Below, piece after piece: positions 36,771 through 51,337 of a stretch of DNA of 64,000 nt. A program made the translations under genes and the position numbers. Numbering within the stretch: the stretch's first letter is position 1; each line of letters starts with the position of its first letter. The stretch comes from Candidatus Caldilinea saccharophila. GTDB lineage: Bacteria; Chloroflexota; Anaerolineae; Caldilineales; Caldilineaceae. The stretch is taken from NCBI GenBank assembly GCA_016710365.1, contig JADJVW010000009.1, positions 129,480 through 193,479 of the forward strand, written 5' to 3'. Under the pieces are notes generated by a model that had not been told where the DNA came from, ran no database searches, and saw nothing but the letters and a program-made list of their open reading frames with translations.

Positions 36771-37885
36771 TCTTCACGCTTGACGTTCGCACGGCGACGC
36801 CCCATTTCCCCGGCATCGGTCGCTACGTCACCAACCTGGCGCGTTCATTGGCTAAACAGGTGCACCCTGACGAGTCCCTGCTTCTGCTGGGGAGTCCCGA
36901 ACAGACGGCGCAGTTCGCCGACGTGGTCGCGCCAGGAACGCAATTTGTCACCTGTCCGGCATCACCGTTTGGGTTGGAGCAGCAGTGGCGCATGCCGCGT
37001 CGCTTACGGCAAGAAGCAAGAAAATCGCCAATGCTCTACCATAGTCCATACTATCTGATGCCTTATCGGCCCGGCGCGCCGACGCTGCTGACGCATTACG
37101 ATCTGATCCCGCTGCACTTCCCGGCCTATGTCCCGGCGCGTGCGCGTCTGCTGTTTCGCATCATGCTGTGGCTGGCATTGCGCACGGCGCAGCATGTCGC
37201 CGCCATCTCCGAAGCTTCGCGCCGTGACTTGCTGACCTCATTTCATCTCTCGCCTGACCGCGTCACAACTACGCCGTTGGCGCCTGACCCGCGCTTCTGC
37301 CCGCAATCGGCCACATCGCTCGCAGAAGTGCGCGATGCATATGCCTTGCCGGAGAGCTTCGTGCTCTACTTGGGCATCAACAAGCCACACAAGAACCTTG
37401 TCGCCCTGTTGCACGCCTACGCAAAACTGCCGACCTCGGCGCCGCCGCTGGTAATCGCCGGCGCCTGGGACAACCGCTATCCAGAGGCAAAACAGGCGGC
37501 AGTCACGCTCAACTTGACATCACGCGTGCGCTTTCTCGGCCCTATCGCCGAGATCGATCTGCCCGCGCTCTATGCAGCGGCGACCGTCTTTGTCTTCCCC
37601 TCTCGCTACGAAGGCTTTGGCCTGCCCGTGCTCGAAGCGATGGCCTGTGGAACGCCGGTGGCGTGCAGCAATGTCTCCAGCCTGCCCGAAGTGGCCGGAG
37701 ACGCCGCATTGCTGTTCGATCCGGACGATATCGTGGCCATTGCGCAGACGCTTCAACGCCTGCTCGATGAGCCGTCGCTGCGCGCTGACCTGCGCGATCG
37801 CGGCCTTGCGCAGGCTGCCCGTTTCACCTGGCAGCGAACAGCCGCCCTCACACTCGACATCTATCGAAAGCTGCTCTATTCTTGA
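36767..37885 (+). CDS. GT4 glycosyltransferase
   Basis: A 372-residue GT-B glycosyltransferase: TPHFPGIGRYVTNLARSLAK, YHSPYYLMPYRPGAPTLLTH, donor site FVLYLGINKPHKNLVALLHA and the E-x7-E signature SRYEGFGLPVLEAMACGTPV, followed by CSNVSSLPEVAGDAALLFDP. The last two elements are typical of mannosyltransferase-like GT4 members. It overlaps the upstream GT4 gene by 4 bases. Confidence 0.9.
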   Translation: MIFTLDVRTATPHFPGIGRYVTNLARSLAKQVHPDESLLLLGSPEQTAQFADVVAPGTQFVTCPASPFGLEQQWRMPRRLRQEARKSPMLYHSPYYLMPYRPGAPTLLTHYDLIPLHFPAYVPARARLLFRIMLWLALRTAQHVAAISEASRRDLLTSFHLSPDRVTTTPLAPDPRFCPQSATSLAEVRDAYALPESFVLYLGINKPHKNLVALLHAYAKLPTSAPPLVIAGAWDNRYPEAKQAAVTLNLTSRVRFLGPIAEIDLPALYAAATVFVFPSRYEGFGLPVLEAMACGTPVACSNVSSLPEVAGDAALLFDPDDIVAIAQTLQRLLDEPSLRADLRDRGLAQAARFTWQRTAALTLDIYRKLLYS

Positions 37886-37918
37886 CCCATCGCATGGCAT
37901 ACGTTAGCATTTGGGTCG

Positions 37919-38096
37919 ATGAGCAAAGGTGACATCGTCATTTTTTTGACCGCAAGGTGCGTTGGCGCGAGCAATGGCACAACCGGCCGGTCGACCGGCG
38001 CATCGTCATCTCGCCGACGGTTGACAAACGCACCCAGAAGGCTGCCCACGGTCTGGGGATCGAAGTGTACAGTTACGCAGAGGATATCAAACTTTG

Positions 38097-38097
<1 letters not shown>
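37919..38097 (+). CDS. Short coupled reading frame, function unknown, probably frame-broken
   Basis: A short frame starting at ATG 37919 runs into a seven-T run near 37940. In the next frame a clean coding-like sequence continues (FDRKVRWREQWHNRPVDRRI, then EVYSYAEDIKL) and stops at 38095-38097, overlapping the next start as TGATG. About 59 residues if joined. The overlap and the charged, non-random composition suggest a real small gene. A competing reading starts at ATG 37894 but meets a stop at 37930. No family is recognised. Confidence 0.4.
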
Positions 38098-41746
<3,649 letters not shown>

Positions 41747-41756
41747 GGCGCCACCC

Positions 41757-42781
41757 ATGCCCGATACCTTACCTTTGACCGCATTTTTGTTGATCGGCGC
41801 CAGCGCGCTGTTGCTTGCCATCGGCGCGGTGCCGGTGATGCGCCGCGTGGCCCTGCAAACCGGCACGGTGGACAAGCCATCGTCGCGCAAGATCCATAGC
41901 TCGCCGGTGCCTTTGCTGGGCGGGCGGCTATCTACATCGCGTTTATTCTCGTGCTGATCTTCTTTGGCGACCGCGACTACGTGAATCAGGTCATCGGCAT
42001 CTTCACCGGCGCCACCCTGATGAGCTTCTTGGGCGTGGTGGACGACCGCTGGGGATTGGGCAGCTACGTTAAACTGGCCGCGCAAGTGGCGGCGGCCGGC
42101 ATTCTGGTTTATTCCGGCGTGCAGGTGCAATTGCTCGGCGGCTGGCTCGACATTGCGATTACGATGATGTGGGTCGTCGGCATCACCAATGCGTTCAACC
42201 TGCTCGACAATATGGATGGGTTGAGTGGTGGCATCGCCATGATCGCCGCGATTTTTTTCACCTTGCTGGCAGCCTTGAGCGACCAATACTTCGTCGGCGC
42301 ACTGGCCGCGGCGCTCGCTGGCGCCTGCGCCGGCTTTCTGGTCTACAACTGGAACCCGGCGCACATCTTCATGGGCGATGCCGGCAGCCTCTTTCTGGGC
42401 TTCATGCTGGCGGCAGTGGCGATCAAATTACGCTTTCCCAGCAACAGCACTGCCGTTACGTGGATGATCCCGCTGCTGGTGCTGGGGCTGCCCATCTTCG
42501 ACACCACCCTCGTCTTCATCAGCCGCTTGCGTCGCGGCAAAAACCCACTGACCACGCCCGGCAAGGATCACGTCAGCCACCGCCTGGCCGCGCTGCTGGG
42601 CAGCCGGCGTGAGGCGGTGCTCGTCTGCTATCTGATCGGCGGCGCGTTTGGGCTGGTGGCGATTTTTGTCTCCCAGGCGAGCTTCAGCGAGGCGCTTGTG
42701 GTGGCTTTTGTGGTCGGTGGGCTGGGACTGTACAGCATCTGGCGCATCGAGTTCCGGCGCGGCGGCGTGCAGCCCCAGTAA
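41757..42781 (+). CDS. WecA/MraY-family sugar-1-phosphate transferase (one frame break)
   Basis: About 341 residues when repaired, with some 10 membrane segments. Family motifs: KPSSRKIHSSPVPLLGG near the start, LMSFLGVVDDRWGLG (catalytic DD), NAFNLLDNMDGLSGG, HIFMGDAGSLFLGFML and the HxxH loop DHVSHRLAALLGSR. These enzymes attach GlcNAc-1-P or a similar sugar phosphate to undecaprenyl phosphate, starting glycan or wall polymer synthesis. The break is near 41925, where one G seems missing from GGGCGGGCGG. It follows the ligase by 10 bases and is probably the initiating enzyme of this cluster. Confidence 0.87.
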
Positions 42782-42878
42782 CCTTTGCTCAAGTTATCAT
42801 GCTTGGTCAGAGATGACAGTCACTCTAAAGAACAACCGGCATCTCTGGAAGTGTAAAGACAGCAACAGAAGGGAACCC

Positions 42879-43163
42879 ATGACAAACGACCCATATCTTG
42901 AGCTGATCAAACAGCAGTGGCCGGCGATTGCCGAGACCTACAACCAGTTTGCCGAACAACAACCGATCATGCTGCTCGACGTGCAGAACACCGAGATCCA
43001 TGCCTTCCCTTTTGAGGAGTTCGTGCTGGTGCTGGAGGCTGCCTCCCGGCGCCAGGTGGAGACGCAGTATCGCCGCGCCGCTGCCAATCGACAGATGGTG
43101 CTCTTCGTGCGCGATACGGAGCACAAAGTATTCCAGTCGTATACACTGGCGTTGGAAGAGTAA
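42879..43163 (+). CDS. Small hypothetical protein
   Basis: A 94-residue soluble protein, MTNDPYLELIKQQWPAIAET, preceded by GAAGGG. It is acidic and helical at first, then beta-prone (MVLFVRDTEHKVFQSYTLAL). I recognise no family. It is followed at once by the palindromic repeat array. Confidence 0.6.
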   Translation: MTNDPYLELIKQQWPAIAETYNQFAEQQPIMLLDVQNTEIHAFPFEEFVLVLEAASRRQVETQYRRAAANRQMVLFVRDTEHKVFQSYTLALEE

Positions 43164-43180
43164 AACGCAAGGGCAGTTCG

Positions 43181-45789
43181 CTACAACTTGACGCAGCTAA
43201 AGTAGGTCGGGCTATCTAGCCCGACGGTGCTTCCCCCTCCTGCCACCCGCGTCGTTGACGCAACACCGTCGGGCTGATAGCCCGACCTACGGGACGCAGC
43301 TAAAGTACGTCGGGCTATCAGCCCGACGTAGCTTCCCCCTCCTGCCACCCGCGTCGTTGACGCAACACCGTCGGGCTGGTAGCCCGACCTACGGGACGCA
43401 GTAGGTCGGGCTATCAGCCCGACGTAGCTTCCCCCTCCTGCCGCCTGCGTCGTTGACGCAACACTGTTGAGCTGGTAGCCCGACCTACTGCGTCTCCACG
43501 TCCAAAGTGACAGCTTCTCAGCGTGGCAAGAGCGCGCTGCGCACATAGCCGGGAAAGCTGGCGCGTATCGCTCAAGTTCGGTGTTGAGCGTTGTGCGTTC
43601 TCTTTCCAGCCGCTGCTGCGTCTGCGCCAGCCGGTGTGCCTCCTGTTCCACGACAGCCAGAAACCCGGCGGACTGCTTTTCCACCACGATACGTTCGCTG
43701 CGTAATGCCAGGATGCGCTCTCGATGTCGCTTGCGCATCTCGGCGATCTGGCCGCGGTGACGCTCCTCAAGCCGAGTCTCCTGCTCTGCCAGCCTCGTCA
43801 TGCGCCGCGCCGCCTGTTCACGCACTTTGCTGATTTTTTTTGCAAGCTTGCGCTCCAACTGTTCGCGCTCCCTGCCCAACCGTGCGTGCAACTGCTCGTG
43901 ATGACGGTGCACATCACGCTCATCGCGGCGGTCAAGTTTGGTCGGGGCGCCTTGCCAGGCCAGCTCCTCGACGCGTTGACGCCAGATAAGCAGGACATCC
44001 GCCCGCGCCGCGCCGATGCCCGCCACGCCGGCCAGCCGCGCGGCCGTCACGTCGATGACGCGGACGATGCCATACTGCTTGAGCCGCTCCTTGACGCCCG
44101 GCCCAATACCGACAATCAGCGCCTTCTCGATTTTCTGGCGACTCAGGAAATCAGCGACGAACTGTTGGCGACGCTGCTCCAACAACCGCCGTTGCGCGGT
44201 CGCTTCCCCTTGCTGGATGGCCGCGAGTTGCCGGTCGATGTCGCCGATGCGTTCTCGATAACTGGTCTCAATGCGCTGGACAGTCAGGGCTTCCTCCTGC
44301 TGGGCGCGATGGCGCTGCACCTGAAGCGCGTCGAGCGCCTGTTGTCGGCGCTGATTGTGGTGGACAAGTTGTCGCTGCTCTGCTGTCTGTTCTTTGTCGA
44401 TCAGCCGGTCGATGCGTGCGCACTGTTGGGCGTAAACGTGCTGAATCTGACCGCGCTCACGCGCGGATCGCGTCACGGTGCGCTCGGCTACGCTCCAGCT
44501 TTTCTGGACTGTGCTCAGCCGGCTGCGAATTGCGCGCCGCGCAACGACCTCCGGCTTGCGCCGGTAGAGGTGCGCCAGGTGCCCCGCATTGCCGGCGACC
44601 AACGCGGCCGTGAGCAGCGCGGGCGCGGCCAGCCCCACCGCGCCCATCGTAAGCAACAGCCAGGCCGCCGCGACGAACGCTGCCGAAACACCGGCCACGA
44701 GCCGGGCGCGCACCAGTGAATCTGACTTGCCGGAAAAGGTCGACGACGCCGGCAGGTTGATAAAATCGTCGATCCACGGGGGCGACGCTTGGGCGCCTGA
44801 TCTGCCCTGGGCTGGGGCTGCAGGCGACGCCGACGACGATGCCCCGACGCCTGTTACATAGTCCTGCACCCACGGAGCGGCTGGCCGCGAGCGCATGGCG
44901 TTAAGGTCGAACTGACCGTCGATTGGCGGAATCTGCTCTGGCGCCAGCACCAGCAGATCGCGCAGCAGGCCGGCCAGGCGGCCCAACCGCGCGTCGCCGG
45001 CCTGCTCCAGCGCGGCCAACGCCGCCGACCGCTCTGGGCGGACAAAGTCCTCGCGACGGAAGATCAAACATTCGTCGCCACCGTGGAGTTGACGCCAGAG
45101 CGCGGGTTCAGCCGCCAACGCTACCAGCGAACTGTAGATGATCCAGGTGGAGAAGTGATCGATTTCCGGGCTGAAGATTGTTTCGCTGCGTTGCGGGTGC
45201 TGATAGTTGCGATGGCCGACTTCATGGCTCTGCCGCCCGGACAACGCCGGCACATACATCCCGTCGTAGTCGATCAGCTTGAGCCGTCCCTGGACGACGA
45301 TCACATTGCCGTGTTGTAGATCGCCGTGCGCGACGCCGGCGTGCGTCAGCGTCTGCGCCATCTGCACCCATTGCTGCGCCAGGTCAAGCAGCCGGGCCGG
45401 CGCCTGTAGATTGCGCTCGACGTAGGTAAGAAAGGATTCACCCTCGACCCACTGCATCTTGAGTAAGGGGTGGATGCGCCCGCCGACGCGAATGCCATCC
45501 GCCAGGAAAGAAAAATTTACCATGTACGGCAGATTGGCGCGCGCCAGATGGTCGCTGATGGCGGCGTAGCGCTCCTGATGATCACCGAAATCGCGCAGAA
45601 AGCAGCGCACCGCCCACACGCGTTGATGCGCGCAGACCATCTGGTAGACGCTGGCAAAGCCGCCGGTAATTGGCCGCGGCAGACCAAGCGGCGTCAACAC
45701 CGGTTGGCCCGCGCGCAATTCGGGGTCGACAAAGCTGTCGCTGGATTTTGGATCGCTTCGTTATATTCCTGGGGTGTCGGCCACGCCAT
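43181..45789 (-). CDS. Protein kinase of a TerY-type triad, with membrane, coiled-coil and HhH regions (one frame break)
   Basis: Starts at ATG 45789 (MAWPTPQEYNEAIQNP), 19 bases after the phosphatase stop. The frame breaks near 45745 and continues SFVDPELRAGQPVLTP. Numbering below is from the post-break frame at 45718. A kinase-like domain has glycine loop ITGGFASVYQM, AVRCF in place of AVKxF, catalytic loop HGDLQHGN (H131, D133, N138) and LIDYDG in place of DFG. Then come paired hydrophobic segments (about 340-385), coiled coils, a helix-hairpin-helix pair (VGIGPGVKERLKQYGI, LAGVAGIGAARADVLL) and another coiled coil. The last 100 or so residues are read from the tandem repeat array at 43.2-43.5 kb and may be artefactual. 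Probably membrane-bound. Confidence 0.8.
43191..43490. repeat. Three tandem copies of a palindrome-rich repeat, about 96-103 bases each
   Basis: Copies begin near 43191, 43294 and 43396. Each holds GTAGGTCGGGCTATCAGCCC-type palindromes at both ends in inverted orientation, around a shared centre (CTTCCCCCTCCTGCC, then GCGTCGTTGACGC, itself a hairpin). Copy 1 carries one extra T in its first palindrome and copy 3 lacks GCTAAA. The layout resembles REP/BIME elements. It lies at the 3' end of the kinase frame. Confidence 0.9.
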
Positions 45790-45808
45790 AGTCCCTATGA
45801 TTCCGGCC

Positions 45809-46570
45809 CTATTGTTCCGGCCAGGCAATGCGCAAGAGTGTAACATCGTCGTTGCGCAATTGCCCCTTGTTTCTCAACGCAGCGATCCAACGCGTGAAGC
45901 CACGCTTGCGCCGCGCCAGCGCGGCCTCCATCTCGATCCAGGGCGCCGCGCCGTGTTCGACCCTGCTCAGAAACCACTGTCCCAACGCATCGGTGGTCAG
46001 ATAGAGCACATCGCCCGGCCATAGCTCGCCCGCGGCACGGCGCCGATGCGCGGCCAGCGCTGCATTTTGTGCGGGCAGGCTGGAGATCAGCAGCGGCCGG
46101 TTGGTGAAAAAAGCCGATGTGGTGGCAGGGAAGCAACTCAGCAGGACGCCGCGGCGCACCTGAAAGAGCGCGCAATCGCCTACGGAGAGCGCCTGCCACG
46201 GACGTGCTTTTGCTTGCGCCTCCTGCCCGATCGTCACGCCGAGCAGCGCAGCAAACGCACCGCTGCGCGCCTTCTCCTCCGCATACCAGGGCAGCGCTTT
46301 GGCGTCGACCTGGCTCTGCCAGTGCGCCTGCTCCACCGTTAGCGTCGGCACCCAATCCTCTGCACCCAGCGCGCCGGCCGCGCCGTAGGCAGCAACTAAC
46401 TGTCGCGCCCACAGCCCGGCAAACGCGCTTTCGGTGGCGCCGTCGGCAATCGCACCGTGGACAAGGGGCTGGGTCGTGGTCAGCGCACGATCCGGCCAGC
46501 ACGCATCTTCATATTCGTCGTCACGATTGCCTGCCTTCGGCAACGCCATCACGCGCACAGAGATCGACAA
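45809..46570 (-). CDS. PP2C-type protein phosphatase of a TerY-type triad
   Basis: A 253-residue protein with the metal-binding aspartates of PP2C phosphatases: GNRDDEYEDACWP at the N-terminus, VHGAIADGATESAFAGLWAR, LSVGDCALFQVRRG, VLYLTTDALGQWFL and the terminal RNDDVTLLRI. It is cytoplasmic and uses Mn/Mg to dephosphorylate Ser/Thr. The start is a TTG at 46570 with GGGAG five bases upstream; an ATG at 46549 is possible. It lies between the vWA and kinase genes with gaps of 31 and 19 bases, so the three are surely co-transcribed; its likely substrates are the targets of the kinase or the vWA protein. Confidence 0.86.
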   Translation of the reverse strand: MSISVRVMALPKAGNRDDEYEDACWPDRALTTTQPLVHGAIADGATESAFAGLWARQLVAAYGAAGALGAEDWVPTLTVEQAHWQSQVDAKALPWYAEEKARSGAFAALLGVTIGQEAQAKARPWQALSVGDCALFQVRRGVLLSCFPATTSAFFTNRPLLISSLPAQNAALAAHRRRAAGELWPGDVLYLTTDALGQWFLSRVEHGAAPWIEMEAALARRKRGFTRWIAALRNKGQLRNDDVTLLRIAWPEQ

Positions 46571-46601
46571 GGCGGCTCCCTTCTAACTGACAACTCGCCC
46601 C

Positions 46602-47441
46602 TCATCTCAAATTGCTGGGTCGCGTGCCAATGTCAAGGAACTTAATCACAGAGATCATATCGGCGTTGAAGACGAAACCGCGACTGTTTTCGCTGACGGC
46701 ATACCCCTCTTGCTGCGCCACAGTGCGCATGGTGGGCGTCAACAGGCTGGAGAGATCGAACATCAGCCGCGCGTGCTGGTCGGGCAGCAGGGCCGGGTTG
46801 TCGGGAAATTCGATGGGCTTGGCGCCCTTCGCCGAAAGATGCACGTTGAAGAGAAGCACATTGCCGTCGCTGGTGGCAAGGCTGCGCAGCGCGTCCGCCG
46901 CCGTGGAGGGATCGCCGTCCGTTGCCTCGCCATCGGTGATGTTGATGACGAGAGGCGGAAAGCTGTCCGCGTGCTGGGGCAGCCACCGCGTTAACACATC
47001 GTGCGCCAGCGTGAACGCCTGCGCCATCGGCGTGGCGCCGTGGCAGATCGGGTCGAACCAGATCGGGAAGCGAATGGTCTGCTCGACGATGCCGCCCGCG
47101 CCATCCTCCACCTTTTTCTTGCGTTCTTCGATGCGGGCGGGCAGGTTGCCGATGTCGCTGATCGGCGCCAGCTCGCGTCCGGCAAGCTGACCACTCAGCG
47201 CCGGCCCGACCTTTTCACCGTAGCCGATGACGCCGACATAGAAGTAGTCGCGGATGCCTTCTTCTTTGGCGCATTTGATCACTAGATTTTGCAGCAGACG
47301 GTTGATGGCGTCGGCCAGCAAATCGGCCTTGCGCCGGCTCGATTCGCCGCCGGCAAAGGGATCTTCCATGGAACCACTCTGGTCGATCAGAAAGAGAAAG
47401 CACGAAGGGTTGGTGCGGCTGATTTCGGCTTGGTACGGCAT
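46602..47441 (-). CDS. TerY-like von Willebrand factor A domain protein
   Basis: A 279-residue protein starting MPYQAEISRTNPSCFLFLID after AAAGGA. It has a complete MIDAS metal site: DQSGSM (D20, S22, S24), a conserved Thr region (CHGATPMAQAFTLAH) and INITDGEATDGDPS. It resembles TerY from tellurite-resistance loci. TerY-type vWA proteins are known to occur with a PP2C phosphatase and a kinase in a phosphorylation-linked triad; those two genes follow immediately. It heads the operon. Confidence 0.87.
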   Translation of the reverse strand: MPYQAEISRTNPSCFLFLIDQSGSMEDPFAGGESSRRKADLLADAINRLLQNLVIKCAKEEGIRDYFYVGVIGYGEKVGPALSGQLAGRELAPISDIGNLPARIEERKKKVEDGAGGIVEQTIRFPIWFDPICHGATPMAQAFTLAHDVLTRWLPQHADSFPPLVINITDGEATDGDPSTAADALRSLATSDGNVLLFNVHLSAKGAKPIEFPDNPALLPDQHARLMFDLSSLLTPTMRTVAQQEGYAVSENSRGFVFNADMISVIKFLDIGTRPSNLR

Positions 47442-47610
47442 ACCGGTGTCCTTTCGCTGGTGTGCGCTGAAGCAATGGCAGTCAATCTTCTGGCGACAAT
47501 ACGCACCGAGGCACGCGCCTTTGGTTTCGCGCCGGCCCATGCTAGAAAAGATTCAGGCCAAATTCAAGTAGTCGGGCGACCGGCGCGTCATCCAGGAAGA
47601 TCCCCCCCCC

Positions 47611-47654
47611 AAAAAACAAACGCCCATTGCGCCGGTTTGGCGACGCAATGGGCG
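47611..47654 (-). terminator. Intrinsic terminator after the tRNA gene
   Basis: On the minus strand CGCCCATTGCG (47654-47644) pairs with CGCAATGGGCG (47631-47621), then TTTGTTTTTT follows. It lies 6 bases beyond the tRNA 3' end. Confidence 0.9.
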
Positions 47655-47659
47655 TGACG

Positions 47660-47735
<76 letters not shown>

Positions 47736-47832
47736 CTGCTCCAATCGATTGTAGCGGAGGGCGCGTGCTTCGTCAACCTACGCATTCCCTGGACATTTAG
47801 CAAAAGCGCCGCCATCACCCCGAAGGGCGCGG

Positions 47833-48420
47833 CTACAAGATCGGGCCGTTGTGCGGACGATGCGCCAGATCGATCTGCAAGCGCAGTTCCTCTTTTGCCG
47901 CCAGCAGATTCTGCCGGGTTTTGAAGAACGCGCCATCGGTGAATTCCATGACGCCGCTGTCAAGAATATCCAGCATCGCATTGACGACAAAGAGGACTTT
48001 GGCTTCCAGCAGTTCCGTCGTCGTGCCATAAAACGATTCAGGGATGAAAAAGACCGCAACGATGGTGATCAGCCATCCGCCCAGGAGCACAGTCACCCAC
48101 TGTTGCTGCACCTGTCCAGGCAGCGCTAACGCCAGAAGCAGCCAGACAACGACCATCAACGCTACGATCTGCCAGCGCGCTATCGGCCGCGCCGCGGAGA
48201 TCATTGCCAGTCGCGGCGCCAGCCGGTCGTAGCCTTTAACGTGCGCCAGCCATGCGTTAAAGCGATGACATTCTTTGAGGTTGACGCGATCCTGGTCGAA
48301 ATTGGCGAGTTCAGCGGCGTAGATGCGACATTCGGCCGCCAGGTCGTAGAAGAGCTTGCGATCGAGATGGCGTACAGGGGAAGGCGGCGGGCGGCGGAGC
48401 GTCCTGAATAATTGGCTCAC
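47833..48420 (-). CDS. Membrane protein of unknown function, coupled to the prenyltransferase
   Basis: About 195 residues. The GTG start at 48420 overlaps the upstream stop as GTGA. After a basic N-terminus (QLFRTLRRPPPSPVRHLDRK) and a helical stretch, two adjacent hydrophobic segments occur (IVALMVVVWLLLALALPG and VTVLLGGWLITIVAVFFIP). A cytoplasmic-looking C-terminal domain follows (MLDILDSGVMEFTDGAFFKT). No family is recognised. Translational coupling suggests a role linked to the UbiA-type enzyme. Confidence 0.68.
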   Translation of the reverse strand: MSQLFRTLRRPPPSPVRHLDRKLFYDLAAECRIYAAELANFDQDRVNLKECHRFNAWLAHVKGYDRLAPRLAMISAARPIARWQIVALMVVVWLLLALALPGQVQQQWVTVLLGGWLITIVAVFFIPESFYGTTTELLEAKVLFVVNAMLDILDSGVMEFTDGAFFKTRQNLLAAKEELRLQIDLAHRPHNGPIL

Positions 48421-49424
48421 CCCGGGCGGCTGATGAGCAAGGCAGCAATGCACAACACAGCGGTCCAAAACGCAGCTTTGGTGGCAACGCTGCGCAGACG
48501 GGCGGCGTCTTCCGGCAAGATACGGTTGCGGTCAAGCTCAGCGAACAACCCCATGGCCAGGGGTAGGGTGGCAAGGCCGCCCAGATACCACAGCGGTAAA
48601 CGCCCGAGTACGGTGACGACGAGAATACTAGAATAGGCGACCATCGTCAGGAATGCGTTGAAATCTACAGTGCGCGGCGCCCCCAGCATAACGGCCAACG
48701 TGCGCTTGCCGATGAGCCAGTCGCGCCGCAAGGTTGCCAGGTTTTGGCTCAATAAGACAAGGATAGCAAGCAGGGCAATCGGCAAGCCACCGAAAATCGG
48801 CAACCACCCGATTTGTTGCGTCTGCGCATAGAAGGAACTCAGCAGTGGCAGCAGACCAAAGGCGACAAAGATGCCGAGCTCCCCCAACCCGTACCCACGA
48901 TAGGCGTACCGAACAGGTGACGTCACGGCGGCAAGTTGCACCAATATGGCGACCGCGCCGAAGAAAATGATCGGCCAGCCGGCAAACAGGGCTAGCCAGA
49001 GGCCGCATAACACGCTGGCAGCGTAAAGCAGCGCGCCAAGATTGAGCAGCAGCGCCGGCGGCAGGACGCCATTCTGCTGGAGGGTGAAGGTGCTGTCCGG
49101 CGTGTCGGTTGCCGGGCGTGCGTCTACATTCAGACTTTGCTGAAAATCCTGATACGCCATCAGAGTCTGGAAGGCAAGTGCGGAGAGCGCAACGCCGATC
49201 ACGGCAAAAGCAAAGTTCGCCCAGTGCCATGCGCCCGCGGACCAGCCTCCAATCGCCGCACCAACCACCGCGGGTAAGGTCAGCGCCAGCGCCAGATCAA
49301 GGCGCAATGCTGCCAAGATGGCGCTAAGCAAGCTATCCGTCAGCCGCCGGTCGCGTGCCTGGCGTAGTCGCCCCCAAAGCGAAGGCGAAGATTCAATTGT
49401 CTGCCCATTGGTTTGGTTTGTCAT
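48417..49424 (-). CDS. UbiA-family prenyltransferase (MenA-like)
   Basis: A 335-residue integral membrane protein with about nine hydrophobic segments. The first aspartate region reads MAYQDFQQSLNVDARPATD in place of the canonical NDxxDxxxD. TSPVRYAYRGYGLGELGIFV follows, like the YxxxxxGxGE signature of MenA. The second motif region is LRRDWLIGKRTLAVMLG, as in the DxxxGKRTLAVxLG element. It probably transfers an isoprenoid chain to an aromatic or other acceptor, for example in menaquinone synthesis; the substituted first motif makes the substrate uncertain. No other men genes are nearby. Confidence 0.77.
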   Translation of the reverse strand: MTNQTNGQTIESSPSLWGRLRQARDRRLTDSLLSAILAALRLDLALALTLPAVVGAAIGGWSAGAWHWANFAFAVIGVALSALAFQTLMAYQDFQQSLNVDARPATDTPDSTFTLQQNGVLPPALLLNLGALLYAASVLCGLWLALFAGWPIIFFGAVAILVQLAAVTSPVRYAYRGYGLGELGIFVAFGLLPLLSSFYAQTQQIGWLPIFGGLPIALLAILVLLSQNLATLRRDWLIGKRTLAVMLGAPRTVDFNAFLTMVAYSSILVVTVLGRLPLWYLGGLATLPLAMGLFAELDRNRILPEDAARLRSVATKAAFWTAVLCIAALLISRPG

Positions 49425-49599
49425 GGGACACTCAAGCTAGGTTAGCTGCGTTGCTGATCAGCAGATTCGTGACGTGGCCACCACAAATCGATCATCGCAT
49501 GTCTCGATGTCAGCTTTATCCTTACGCAGCACCCATCGTAACATCTCATCCCGCTGTGGTCAAGAATCGTAAAAATAATATGGTTATTCGTCATCAACA

Positions 49600-51309
<1,710 letters not shown>

Positions 51310-51337
51310 GATGGCGGAGATAAAGATGAGCGCGCCC

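Noticed and set aside
43191..43490. CRISPR array
   Set aside because: The units are tandem without distinct spacers, are palindrome-rich and about 100 bases long, and no cas gene is present.
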